DNA of 64,000 bases from Gammaproteobacteria bacterium UBA5078 (lineage in GTDB: Bacteria > Pseudomonadota > Gammaproteobacteria > Pseudomonadales > Pseudohongiellaceae), in contig DIAM01000021.1 of assembly GCA_002416505.1 (NCBI GenBank), forward strand, positions 201,165 to 265,164, written 5' to 3'. The notes below the pieces were generated by a model. It was not told where the DNA came from and searched no databases. It worked only from the letters and a program-made list of their open reading frames with translations. The position numbers were made by a program, and so were the translations under genes. Every line of letters starts with the position of its first letter. The stretch's first letter is position 1. This document shows positions 9,350-18,035 of the stretch, piece by piece.

Positions 9350-9390
9350 CTTCTAACATCTCCGGTTAGGAGGTGCGGGATACAGCTAGA

Positions 9391-11466
9391 TCAATGCCCG
9401 CCTACCGCGGCCTTAGGCCCGTGTAGAGACAGTGCAGTCAGCGTGCTGCCAGTCTGCAGCATGATGTACTGCTCGCCGTGATGCACATAGCTCATCATGC
9501 CGTAGCGACTGCCCGCGGAGACAGGGATACGGGCTAACTCACGGCCCGTCGCCTTATCGATCGCGAACAAGTGTGGCGTGCCATCGCTGACATCGCCTGC
9601 ATAGATCAACATATTTGCCGTTACCAACATAGGCGCTTGCGCCCCTGTGCCGGTATTGCCGATATCCACCCCAGCCAATGCTGGATTGTTCTTGATGCGA
9701 TCTGGCGTTTCGCCGATCGGGATCATCCACAGATGCTCACCGGTGTTCAGATCGATCGCGGTGATGCGGCTATAGGGAGGCTTCATCAGAGGCAGACCAC
9801 TCGGAGCGCGCGGCGCGCCGCCACCAGCACCATTGGCATAGCGTGCAGGAGTTGTTCCAGTGGTAGTCGTGCCATTGTCCGTCATATAACGCAGGTCAGC
9901 CTCATCTCCTGGTACCAGGATATTGGCGCTACAGGCGCTTTGTGACGTGAGATAGATGATGCCAGTCTCGGGATCACCCGCAGCCGGGCCAGTGATATTA
10001 GAACCACCGCCATCGCCTGGGCACCAGTATGAGCCACGCTTACCGAGATCGTTGTCGCGGTGCAGTGGTGGATTGTACAAAGGACCAATCTGCCAATCGG
10101 CAAGAGTGGCGATCGCCTGCTGACGCAGCTCAGGAGTGAAGTCGATCATCGTATCGACACTCAAACCCTGCATATCGTATGGCAGAGGCTTAGTAGGGAA
10201 TGGCTGAGTCGCAGAGAGCTGCTCCCCTGGCACTACCGACTGAGGTACTGGACGCTCTTCGATTGGCCACAGTGGCTCACCCGTTTCGCGGTTAAATGCG
10301 AATAGCAGGGTCTGCTTTGTGGGCTGTGCAACCGCCTTGATAGTGCGACCATTTTGCTGCACATCGAGCAACACAGGCGCAGTTGGTATGTCGTAGTTCC
10401 ACACATCGTGGTGCACTAACTGGAAGTGCCACTTGCGCTCACCGGTCGCAACATCGATCGCGATCAAGCTCGTGCCAAACAGGCCATCACCTGGGCTGAA
10501 GCCACCGTAGTAATCGATCGTCGGTGGGTTAGTAGCAACATAGACTAGGCCCAATTCTGGGTCAGCCGATAGTGGCGCCCATGGGGACACGTCGCCCGTG
10601 TATTGCCATGCATCATTTTCCCAAGTGTCGTGACCGAACTCGCCTGGACGAGGGATCACGTTGAATTTCCACTTGAAATCGCCCGTTTTCGCGTCGTAGG
10701 CAAGTATGTCGCCTGGCACGTTCTCTACACGGGATTGGTTGTAACCCTGCTCAGCAGAGTTGCCGACCACTACTACACCGTTTACGACGATGGGTGGTGA
10801 AGAGGAAGTCAGATAGCCAACTTCTTTGTCGATACCATAGTAGGGGTCGAAGGGATGACCAAGGTCAGCCAGCATATCGACGACACCAGTCTGTGCGAAG
10901 CCATCGATGGGCACTGGCTTACCGAAACCAGGCAGTGGAGCACCTGTGTCCGCATCGAGCGCGGTCAGGAAGAAGGCCGGGCTGATGATATAGATCACAC
11001 CCTTGCCATCGACTTCGGCATACGCAACGCCCTTACCGTAATCCTTACGCATCGAGTATTCCCAGCGGAAGGTGTTCGGCTCGCGGTAGGACCACAGCGT
11101 CTCACCCGTCTCTGGATCCATCGCGATCACATGGCGACGTGGTCCTGCTACGGTGTAGAGCTTGCCATTGACATAGCTAGGCGTAGAGCGGCCACTTTGA
11201 GCATCGAAGCTCGCGCCATTCCAAACCCAAGCCTCTTGGAGCTCGCCGAAATTTTCTGGGGTGATGTTGCTTGCGGGGGTGTAACGCGTGTGATGAGCGT
11301 CGCCACCGAGATGGGTCCACTCAATAGTATCTTGAGCTAGGGCGGGAGTTGCTGCACCGACTAATAAGCCTAGCGGCAGTGCTCTCGTCAAAGTCGTTCT
11401 TAGTGAACGCCAGCGATTGCTCACTGACTGCCGGGAAAATCCCGACTCAACAATTTTTCTTCTCAT
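9391..11466 (-). CDS. Exported PQQ-dependent dehydrogenase, tandem copy 2
   Basis: A 691-residue paralogue of the flanking copies, highly similar along its whole length. The ATG at 11466 is chosen from the GAGGAA Shine-Dalgarno that is shared almost exactly with copy 3. The signal peptide has a long n-region (ESGFSRQ, then RWRSL) and ends near PALAQ|D. Quinoprotein propeller repeats are AMDPETGETLWSYR, AIDVATGERKWHF and AFNRETGEPLW. The motif HHDVWNYDIP again has Asn where the catalytic Asp is expected, and PTKQT supplies the PQQ-binding Lys 27 residues later. Two Cys (WCPG, SAC) are conserved with the other copies. It has its own terminator downstream and a gap of about 280 bases upstream, so it is probably an independent unit. 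Duplication followed by substrate divergence is inferred. Confidence 0.88.
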   Translation of the reverse strand: MRRKIVESGFSRQSVSNRWRSLRTTLTRALPLGLLVGAATPALAQDTIEWTHLGGDAHHTRYTPASNITPENFGELQEAWVWNGASFDAQSGRSTPSYVNGKLYTVAGPRRHVIAMDPETGETLWSYREPNTFRWEYSMRKDYGKGVAYAEVDGKGVIYIISPAFFLTALDADTGAPLPGFGKPVPIDGFAQTGVVDMLADLGHPFDPYYGIDKEVGYLTSSSPPIVVNGVVVVGNSAEQGYNQSRVENVPGDILAYDAKTGDFKWKFNVIPRPGEFGHDTWENDAWQYTGDVSPWAPLSADPELGLVYVATNPPTIDYYGGFSPGDGLFGTSLIAIDVATGERKWHFQLVHHDVWNYDIPTAPVLLDVQQNGRTIKAVAQPTKQTLLFAFNRETGEPLWPIEERPVPQSVVPGEQLSATQPFPTKPLPYDMQGLSVDTMIDFTPELRQQAIATLADWQIGPLYNPPLHRDNDLGKRGSYWCPGDGGGSNITGPAAGDPETGIIYLTSQSACSANILVPGDEADLRYMTDNGTTTTGTTPARYANGAGGGAPRAPSGLPLMKPPYSRITAIDLNTGEHLWMIPIGETPDRIKNNPALAGVDIGNTGTGAQAPMLVTANMLIYAGDVSDGTPHLFAIDKATGRELARIPVSAGSRYGMMSYVHHGEQYIMLQTGSTLTALSLHGPKAAVGGH

Positions 11467-11679
11467 TGTTTTTTCCTCGTTGAGCAGATACATCACTCAG
11501 CTAGACGATTAGTATTATTGTATCGCCGCCTGAGATCTGCCGTACTATGCACAGCTAGTCTCCAGGCCCCTTCAGCGCCACAAACTCGAGGCTTGAACGC
11601 CGCTGAAATGAGGCGTCGAGCATAACGCAGGGCTCTCGCCAAGTCCACAGGCTGAGACGCCCCCATCCAATTTCGCAAT

Positions 11680-11713
11680 AAAAAAACCCGGCCGTTTCGC
11701 AACGCCCGGGTTT
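11680..11713 (-). terminator. Rho-independent terminator of PQQ dehydrogenase copy 3
   Basis: A 13-bp stem with one mismatch (11684-11696 with 11701-11713, core AAACCCGG/CCGGGTTT) and a 4-base loop, followed on the minus strand by a T run. It lies just after the stop codon at 11750. Confidence 0.85.
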
Positions 11714-11749
11714 CGTGACTCATGCCTTTTAGGCAGGCATTCAGCCTAT

Positions 11750-13828
11750 TTAGTGCCCACCCGCCCCACTAGCAACGGGGCCATGCAGGGACATCGCCGT
11801 TAGCTTGCTACCGGTCTGCAGAACGATGTACTGCTCACCCGCGTGCACATAGCTCATCATGCCGTAGCGACTAGTCGCAGGAACTGTGACTTTGGCCAAC
11901 TGCTGGCCTGTGGATTTATCCACGGCGAACAGGGTTGGCGTGCCATCACCAGTCTCCGAGGCATAGACCAGCATCGACGGCGTCACCATCATCGGCGCCA
12001 TAGCGCCGGTGCCGGTATTGCCGATGTCCAGCCCTGCTAGTGCAGGGTTATTCCTGATGCGATCGGGAGTCTCGCCCACCGGAATCATCCACAGATGTTC
12101 GCCGGTGTTCAGGTCGATCGCAGTGATGCGGCTATACGGTGGCTTCCACAGTGGCAGTCCCGTCGGATGACGCGGTGCGCCAGCGCCAGGACCATTGGCG
12201 TAACGCGCAGGCGTCACACCCGTGGTGGTCGTGCCATTGTCCGTCATATAGCGCAGGTCGGCCTCTTCGCCGGGCAATAATTGCACCGCACTACAGGCTG
12301 ACTGAGACGTGACAAACAAGATACCGGTCTCGGGATCACCCGCGGCCGGGCCGGTAATATTGGAACCACCGCCACCACCCGGACACCAGTAGGCGCCACG
12401 CTTGCCGAGATCGTTATCACGGTGTAGCGGAGGGTTGTACAGCGGGCCAATCTGCCAGTCCGCGAGCGCGGCGATCGCCTGCTGGCGAAGCTCGGGCGTG
12501 AAGTCGATCAGGTCGTTGACCGTCAAACCATTTAGGTCATAGGCCACGGGCTTGGTTGGAAACGGCTGCGTAGGCGATGCATGCTCGCCAGGCACGTGGG
12601 ACACGGGCACTGGACGCTCTTCGATCGGCCACAATGGCTCGCCGGTCTCGCGGTTGAAGGCGAATAGCAGGGTCTGCTTAGTAGCTTGCGCCACCGCGGG
12701 CACCTTCTGACCATTGTGCATCACATCCAGGAGTACGGGCGCCGTCGGCACATCGTAGTTCCAGATATCGTGGTGCACTAACTGGAAGTGCCAGCGACGC
12801 TCGCCTGTTTCGACATCGATCGCGATGAGGCTTGTGCCGAACAGGTTATCACCGGGACTGAAACCACCGTAGTAATCTACCGTGGGGGGGTTCGTGGGAA
12901 TATAGACTAGCCCCAACTCTGGGTCAGCCGAGAGCGGCGCCCAAGGCGAAACGTCTCCCGTGTACTGCCAAGCATCGTTCTCCCACGTGTCATGGCCGAA
13001 TTCGCCCGGACGAGGAATCACGTTGAATTTCCACTTGAAGGCGCCGGTCTTGGCATCGTAAGCGAGGATATCGCCCGGGATGTTTTCCATGCGCGATTGG
13101 TTGTAGCCCTGCTCGGCAGAGTTACCCACCACCACGACACCGTTCACGACGATGGGTGGAGAGGAAGAGGTGACATAACCCACTTCTTTGGGGATGCCGA
13201 AGTAGGGATCGAAGTCGTGTCCGAGATCGCCCAACATGTCGACCACGCCAGTGCGCGGGAAGCCATCGATTGGTACCGGCTTACCGAAGCCCTCTAGCGG
13301 AGCGCCCGTGTCGGCGTCCAGCGCCGTTAAGAAGAACGCTGGGCTGATGATGTAAATGACGCCCTTGCCGTCGACTTGCGCATAGGCAACGCCCTTACCG
13401 TAGTCTTTACGCATGGAGTATTCCCAGCGAAAGGTGTTGGGCTCGCGATAGGACCAAAGCGTCTCACCGCTCACGGGGTCCATGGCGATAACATGACGGC
13501 GTGGGCCAGCCACTGTAAACAACTTGCCTTCTACGTAACTAGGCGTAGAGCGGCCACTCTGCGCGTCGAAACTTGCACCATCCCACACCCACGCCTCTTT
13601 GAGTTCGCCGATGTTAGAGGGAGTAATATTATTCGCGGGAGTGTAGCGAGTATGTTCAGGATCGCCACCAAGATGGGTCCACTCGACCTCGTCTTGGGCA
13701 AAGGCGGTGCTAGTGACTGACACTAGAAGCCCCAGAGGCAATGCCTTGGTCAATACCCGACTAAATGAACGCCAACGACTGCGCGTCGACGGCCGGGAGA
13801 TTCCCGACACCTCATGCTCTTTTCTCAT
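11750..13828 (-). CDS. Exported PQQ-dependent dehydrogenase, tandem copy 3
   Basis: A 692-residue quinoprotein of the same subfamily as copies 1 and 2. The ATG at 13828 follows the Shine-Dalgarno GAGAGGAA. The signal peptide has the same pattern (VSGISRP, SRWRSF, hydrophobic core, STAFAQ|D). Propeller motifs are AMDPVSGETLWSYR, AIDVETGERRWHF and AVDKSTGQQL. HHDIWNYDVP has Asn at the expected catalytic Asp, and ATKQT has the PQQ-contacting Lys. Cys residues are in WCPG and SAC. The C-terminus (SLHGP, then GAGGH) matches copy 1. It stands first in the array in the direction of transcription, but each gene has its own terminator. The electron acceptor is unknown; no heme-binding CxxCH is present. 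Confidence 0.88.
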   Translation of the reverse strand: MRKEHEVSGISRPSTRSRWRSFSRVLTKALPLGLLVSVTSTAFAQDEVEWTHLGGDPEHTRYTPANNITPSNIGELKEAWVWDGASFDAQSGRSTPSYVEGKLFTVAGPRRHVIAMDPVSGETLWSYREPNTFRWEYSMRKDYGKGVAYAQVDGKGVIYIISPAFFLTALDADTGAPLEGFGKPVPIDGFPRTGVVDMLGDLGHDFDPYFGIPKEVGYVTSSSPPIVVNGVVVVGNSAEQGYNQSRMENIPGDILAYDAKTGAFKWKFNVIPRPGEFGHDTWENDAWQYTGDVSPWAPLSADPELGLVYIPTNPPTVDYYGGFSPGDNLFGTSLIAIDVETGERRWHFQLVHHDIWNYDVPTAPVLLDVMHNGQKVPAVAQATKQTLLFAFNRETGEPLWPIEERPVPVSHVPGEHASPTQPFPTKPVAYDLNGLTVNDLIDFTPELRQQAIAALADWQIGPLYNPPLHRDNDLGKRGAYWCPGGGGGSNITGPAAGDPETGILFVTSQSACSAVQLLPGEEADLRYMTDNGTTTTGVTPARYANGPGAGAPRHPTGLPLWKPPYSRITAIDLNTGEHLWMIPVGETPDRIRNNPALAGLDIGNTGTGAMAPMMVTPSMLVYASETGDGTPTLFAVDKSTGQQLAKVTVPATSRYGMMSYVHAGEQYIVLQTGSKLTAMSLHGPVASGAGGH

Positions 13829-14135
13829 TGTTTTTTCCTCTCTGAGCAAATGAATAAACTGCGAACCAACGATTTGCAAAGCGAACACAAATCGACCATT
13901 CGGCCGCCTCGATGTTAAAGCGAACGGTCAATGGCAATCATTTGGCAGGGCGCCTAAGCGCATAGGAGACGAAAACACAGACAGGGCCAGACAAAGCAAA
14001 ATAGGACTGAATCTGTATTTATTATTTTCGATTCCCGCCGCATCATCCTGTGCGGCTCGAGCCTTTCCCCCAAACAAGACTAGCGCAGTGAATTTAGCAA
14101 GTCCAACAAAGATTTGTAGTAGCTCTAACCCTACT
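13829..14135. other. Intergenic region between rlmJ and the PQQ array
   Basis: About 307 bases with no gene seen. On the minus strand GTTCGCTTT occurs twice about 35 bases apart (revcomp near 13883 and 13918) upstream of PQQ copy 3. This is a possible short direct-repeat regulator site, weak on its own. Otherwise it is AT-rich sequence without clear signals. Confidence 0.4.
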
Positions 14136-14981
14136 TTACTCGGCCTCGGTGAGGGTCTCGATTTCGAAAGAGGCCTTGTCGCCTAGCAGGGGCACGACCT
14201 CTTCGAGCACCTCCTGCATGAGGCCAGGGAATTGCCAAGGAGTGTTAATGAGCAAAATACCCGAGCCATGCATGCCAAACTCCTGAGCTTGCTCGGCTAC
14301 CCGCAGCTCGATGCTCGTCACGGCGTTTAGTTTCGCACGCTGCAGCGCCCCTTTCAGCCACGGACTGCGGTCTCTTTCCGCGGCGAGGATGGGGTACCAG
14401 ATCGCCATGATCCCCACCGGCCAGCGCCGTAACACCTTCTGCGCGGTAGTGACGACACGCTGGTAATCTTCCTTCTGCTCGAAGGACGGGTCGATCAGGG
14501 CCAGACCTCTGCGTGGCTCCGGAGGCGTCAAGGCCAGTAAGCCCTCGAAGGCGTCACGCTGGTGAATGCTTACTCGCTCGTCGCGTCCCAAATAGTACTG
14601 CAAAACCCCCAACTCCTCGGGCTGCAGATCGAGCAGCTGCAGTCGGTCCTGAGGGCGAGCCAGCCATAGCGCAAAGGCTGGCGAACCAGGATAAAAGCGC
14701 AGGCGACCGTCCTCATTGAAAGAGTTCACACAGGCAAGATAGTCCTGTAGCAGTGGATGCTTGAGATCCTGCTGCCATAGGCGGCTAATGCCACTTTCGT
14801 GTTCGGCATTGACCAGGGCGTTGCTGCTAAGCAGGTCATACATGCCGGCGCCGCTATGGGAGTCGAGATAGCTGAACGCCTTGTCTTTGGCACACAGCTT
14901 TTTAAGCACCCCAAGTAGGACGAGATGTTTCAAGACATCGGCGTGATTGCCAGCATGGAAACTGTGACGGTAACTCAGCAT
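14136..14981 (-). CDS. rlmJ: 23S rRNA (adenine(2030)-N6)-methyltransferase
   Basis: A 281-residue protein. It begins MLSYRHSFHAGNHADVLKH, the signature N-terminus of RlmJ, which methylates A2030 of 23S rRNA with SAM. A YLDSHSGAGMYD segment binds SAM, and a LIDPSFEQKEDY segment corresponds to the DPPY catalytic motif of this family, here DPSF (Pro to Ser and Tyr to Phe). YPGSPAFALWLARPQD and MAIWYPIL are also family features. The ATG at 14981 has AAGGGG five bases upstream, and a longer reading frame adds eight unlikely residues. Cytoplasmic. It appears to be a single gene, 55 bases after the symporter. Confidence 0.9.
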   Translation of the reverse strand: MLSYRHSFHAGNHADVLKHLVLLGVLKKLCAKDKAFSYLDSHSGAGMYDLLSSNALVNAEHESGISRLWQQDLKHPLLQDYLACVNSFNEDGRLRFYPGSPAFALWLARPQDRLQLLDLQPEELGVLQYYLGRDERVSIHQRDAFEGLLALTPPEPRRGLALIDPSFEQKEDYQRVVTTAQKVLRRWPVGIMAIWYPILAAERDRSPWLKGALQRAKLNAVTSIELRVAEQAQEFGMHGSGILLINTPWQFPGLMQEVLEEVVPLLGDKASFEIETLTEAE

Positions 14982-15036
14982 AGCGGCCCCTTTAGTGGCT
15001 CGCACCTAGGCGCGGTTGAAAAGAGTTGCGACAGGC

Positions 15037-16479
15037 TCACGCCGGGCCGACTTGCGCGAGACCGTGACGATTAGCAGAATGCGGGTTTGGGGAAATAATG
15101 GAGCCCGCCACCATGCCGATGAAGCTCAGCAATAGGCCGAGCAACTGGGGCTCGAATGGAATATCTGGGAAGAAGACCTCGAGCACCAGCCAACTGCCTA
15201 GGCCAAGAGACATGGAGAGGGCCGCACCCAGATTACTCGCTCTTGACCAGAATAGGCCCGCCGTCAGGGGTACAAATACACCGGCGAGCGTAATCCTATA
15301 GGCGTTCTCAACCATGCCATGGATACTCTCACTGGACAGAGTGGCATTGGCCACCACCAAGAGCGTGAAGAAGAACACGGTCACTCGGGTAGCCTTCAGG
15401 AGTTCTGCGTCACTCATATTGGGCCGGAAATTCTTCAACACGTTCTCCGTGAACGTCACAGACGGCGCCAGTAGGGTGCTGGAAGCGGTGCTCATAATGA
15501 CGGATAACAGGGCGCCGAAGAACACCGCCTGCAACCAGAAAGGCATGTGCGTTAGCACGAAAGTCGGCAGCACCAACTGGGAGTCTTGCTGCATCAGCAA
15601 TTCGGTCTGAGTCGGATCGATCATACTGGCACTATAGGCGAGATAGAGCGGCACCGCGGCGAACACGAAATAGGCGATACCGCCGAAGGTAGTGGCCCAT
15701 ACCGCCACGCTCTCGCTCTTGGAGGTGTTCACACGCTGAAACACATCTTGTTGTGGAATGGACCCTAGCGCCATAGTGAACAGCGCCGCCATCCAGCTGA
15801 GCATATCTACCAAATCCATGGCGGGCAGCCATTCAAACTTACCCTCCGCAGCGGCTTTACTCAAAACTGAGGACATTCCTCCCGCCATATCGCTTGCCGT
15901 GCTGGTCACGAGAACGAGCCCGATCACGATGATGACCATCTGCACGCAGGTGGTCACCGCGACCGACCACATGCCGCCGAACAGTGTATAGGCGAGCACC
16001 ACTGCCGCGCCGATGAGCATGCCTTGGGTCATAGAAACGCTGCCTTCGGACAACACATTAAAGACCAAGCCCAGCGCCGTAACCTGTGCCGACACCCAGC
16101 CGAGGTAGGACAGGACGATGCACGCGGAGAGCACCAACTCGGTATTCTTGTTGTAACGAATATGGAAAAAATCGCCTAAGGTCATGAGCTTTAGACGATA
16201 CAGAGGCAGTGCAAACACTAGACCGAAGAGCACCAGGCAGATCGCCGCACCTAGGGGGTCTGAGATCAAGCCACGAAAACCCTCGTCGAGGAAGGTCGCC
16301 GAGATGCCTAATACGGTTTCGGCACCAAACCAAGTGGCGAAGACCATGGCCATCACCATAGGCATTGGCAGACTGCGCCCCGCGGTAATATAGTCGCTGG
16401 CCGAATGCACCTTGCGAGCGGCAAAAAGACCGATGGCTATCGAAATAACGAGGTAAAAAATGACGATTGCAAGCAGCAT
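15037..16479 (-). CDS. Sodium:solute symporter family protein
   Basis: A 480-residue, polytopic inner-membrane protein with about 13 hydrophobic segments, typical of the SSS family. Visible features are AARKVHSASDYITAGRSLP after the first helix, ATWFGAETVLGISATF, a YTLFGGMWSVAVTTCVQ segment, and GSIPQQDVFQRV in the middle, all common in solute:Na+ symporters. It would import a small organic solute with sodium. The substrate (for example proline, pantothenate or a carboxylate) cannot be assigned from the sequence. It reads away from the methyltransferase gene at 16864, with a long AT-rich divergent region between them. Confidence 0.88.
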   Translation of the reverse strand: MLLAIVIFYLVISIAIGLFAARKVHSASDYITAGRSLPMPMVMAMVFATWFGAETVLGISATFLDEGFRGLISDPLGAAICLVLFGLVFALPLYRLKLMTLGDFFHIRYNKNTELVLSACIVLSYLGWVSAQVTALGLVFNVLSEGSVSMTQGMLIGAAVVLAYTLFGGMWSVAVTTCVQMVIIVIGLVLVTSTASDMAGGMSSVLSKAAAEGKFEWLPAMDLVDMLSWMAALFTMALGSIPQQDVFQRVNTSKSESVAVWATTFGGIAYFVFAAVPLYLAYSASMIDPTQTELLMQQDSQLVLPTFVLTHMPFWLQAVFFGALLSVIMSTASSTLLAPSVTFTENVLKNFRPNMSDAELLKATRVTVFFFTLLVVANATLSSESIHGMVENAYRITLAGVFVPLTAGLFWSRASNLGAALSMSLGLGSWLVLEVFFPDIPFEPQLLGLLLSFIGMVAGSIISPNPHSANRHGLAQVGPA

Positions 16480-16863
16480 AATGTTTCCCGATAGAACTTA
16501 AATTCGCGTAGGCTGACCGGCTATCGACCCACGCGGGGTCAGCAGTTTTGCCGCTCCTCGGCATAATATAGAAAAATCCCCCACAAAAAAAAGTTTTTTT
16601 TACTCTCGCCGTAACGCTTCCAACCCACTGTTTCGATTGTTAAATCTCTCACTTTCTCGCCAATATACCCCAAGCTATTCTTGGTTTTTGACAACAATCT
16701 GTCAGCAACGCCGACTTAGGCCGGTCAAATTGCAGTGTCGAGGCGCCGTCCGCATAACTTTATTCGCTCCTTGCGGTGTTCCATATGCCTTTCTGTGCTA
16801 GTGTAGCGGCTCTTGACGAGGCGCTTTTCGTGGCCGCGTTATGAGATCAGAGCTGAGTATTTT
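16480..16863. other. Divergent promoter region with an A8-G-T8 tract
   Basis: About 384 bases between the symporter (minus) and the methyltransferase (plus). No gene is convincing. At 16585-16601 eight A, one G and eight T form a near-palindromic A/T tract, expected to be strongly bent or to melt easily. No clear sigma-70 pair could be assigned. Confidence 0.4.
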
Positions 16864-17430
16864 GTGGCCATAAATTTCTACAAGAAAATCAAACGCAACA
16901 TTAGTGAAGACGGCCTTTTGATAGGCAGCTCTGGCTTCTTGGTCAACTCCATGGTTGGCAAGATCGACTTCACTAAGCCCTTGCGCATCCTCGAAATCGG
17001 CAGCGGCAAAGGCCCCTTCACGCGCGAAATAATCCGCCGCATGTCCATCGATTCCACTCTCGATGTCTCCGAGATCAAGAGCGAATATAATCCCTGGATC
17101 GAGCGCATGATGCTCGCCAATCCGCTGAAGAAAGTGCAGCTTTTCAATGGTTGCGTCACTGAACTGTTGACGAGGCCAGAACACTACGACGTGATCGTCT
17201 CGTCGCTGCCCCTGAAGAATTTCTCGCGCATGAATGACCAGAACGCCTTCCTCTATCGCCTCATCGAAGGCTTTAAGTTCGCCCTAAGCGACGGGGGTAT
17301 CTATCTTCAATATCAATACTTCAGAAGCAACAAAGGCGATATCGAGGCGGTGTTTGGCAAAGAGATGGACCACATCGATTTCGTGCCCTTGAATATCTTG
17401 CCCGCATTCGTCTATAGCATGACAAAATGA
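16864..17430 (+). CDS. SAM-dependent methyltransferase, phospholipid N-methyltransferase/rRNA dimethylase-like
   Basis: About 188 residues. Motif I is ILEIGSGKGPFTREI, the SAM-binding loop. VSEIKSEYNPW corresponds to the acidic ribose-binding loop, and IVSSLPLKNF resembles the (G/S)LPL.NF motif of PmtA-type phospholipid methyltransferases and KsgA relatives. The N-terminus (KKIKRNISEDGLLIGSS) resembles the leading segment of PmtA-like enzymes. The start is uncertain: GTG at 16864 is used here, and a TTG at 16813 would add 17 residues; neither has a strong Shine-Dalgarno. The next gene, a VTT membrane protein, begins 10 bases later, so they form an operon with rlmKL. A role in membrane lipid modification is an inference. 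Confidence 0.7.
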   Translation: MAINFYKKIKRNISEDGLLIGSSGFLVNSMVGKIDFTKPLRILEIGSGKGPFTREIIRRMSIDSTLDVSEIKSEYNPWIERMMLANPLKKVQLFNGCVTELLTRPEHYDVIVSSLPLKNFSRMNDQNAFLYRLIEGFKFALSDGGIYLQYQYFRSNKGDIEAVFGKEMDHIDFVPLNILPAFVYSMTK

Positions 17431-17440
17431 TCTTAAGACT

Positions 17441-18031
17441 GTGAGAAAAGACAAATTTGAAACCGTAGGCTCCTTTGGCCTCTACCTCTGGCTGGGCCTG
17501 ATCGCCACCTGCCTCGGCTTCTATACGATGCGGCCCGATCTATTCGAGCCCGCCAATATCCGCAGCTTCTTCTCGGACAACCTCTTCAGCGGCCTAGTGG
17601 TTTATTTTGTCATCAGCACTGTTCGTGGCGTCACGCTAATACCCTCCACGCCCCTAGTGCTAGCAGGCATCTTGGTGTTTCCGCCGCTGCCCTTGTTCCT
17701 CGTCAACCAGATGGCGGTGTACAGCTCCTCTGCCGTGCTCTATTACATGACCAGATCGATGCGCTTCGACAATTTCTTCTTTACTCACTACCCGGAACAA
17801 GTCGAACGGCTAATCACGCTATTGCGCAAGCGCGAACTCCCCGTCATCAGCCTATGGGGCTTCGCGCCGTTCATTCCTACCGACATGATTGTGTGCATTT
17901 GCAGCGTCCTGCGCATCAGCGTTTGGAAAACTTTGATGGGAGTGTCCATCGGAGAGGGTATAATCTGCGCTATCTATATTTTCGGCGGCTCGGCAACCCT
18001 TGCCGCCCTCATGCAATATTTGCAGATCTAA
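17441..18031 (+). CDS. TVP38/TMEM64 (VTT domain) membrane protein
   Basis: A 196-residue integral membrane protein with about five hydrophobic segments. It has features of the VTT/SNARE-associated DedA-like superfamily: VRGVTLIPSTPLVLAGILVF, which matches the re-entrant G/P-rich motif, and SLWGFAPFIPTDMIVCICSV in the second half. Bacterial members of this superfamily are linked to lipid scrambling or transport and membrane homeostasis. The start is GTG at 17441, 10 bases after the methyltransferase stop. rlmKL starts 4 bases after its end. Coupling with a putative phospholipid methyltransferase makes a membrane-lipid role reasonable but unproven. Confidence 0.8.
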   Translation: MRKDKFETVGSFGLYLWLGLIATCLGFYTMRPDLFEPANIRSFFSDNLFSGLVVYFVISTVRGVTLIPSTPLVLAGILVFPPLPLFLVNQMAVYSSSAVLYYMTRSMRFDNFFFTHYPEQVERLITLLRKRELPVISLWGFAPFIPTDMIVCICSVLRISVWKTLMGVSIGEGIICAIYIFGGSATLAALMQYLQI

Positions 18032-18035
18032 CTCC

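Larger units (their letters stand above)
8855..9390. other. Intergenic region between PQQ dehydrogenase copies 1 and 2
   Basis: About 536 bases with no convincing gene. A 63-residue minus-strand ORF at 8953-9144 has no recognisable motif. The region holds the copy 2 terminator (about 9317-9349) and, near copy 1, an inverted repeat (8911-8919 with 8921-8929) nested inside GCGATT/AATCGC (8896-8901 and 8931-8936). A possible minus-strand promoter, TTGAGT, 16 bases, TATAGC, lies between that repeat and the copy 1 start. Nothing else is recognisable. Confidence 0.5.

Noticed and set aside
11493..11723. A 76-residue minus-strand ORF between PQQ copies 2 and 3
   Set aside because: It runs through the terminator of copy 3 and overlaps the copy 2 leader; composition is not protein-like.
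16584..16602. A terminator at the A8-G-T8 tract
   Set aside because: There is no GC stem; the tract lies between divergent genes, so a bend or promoter-opening role is more likely than termination.
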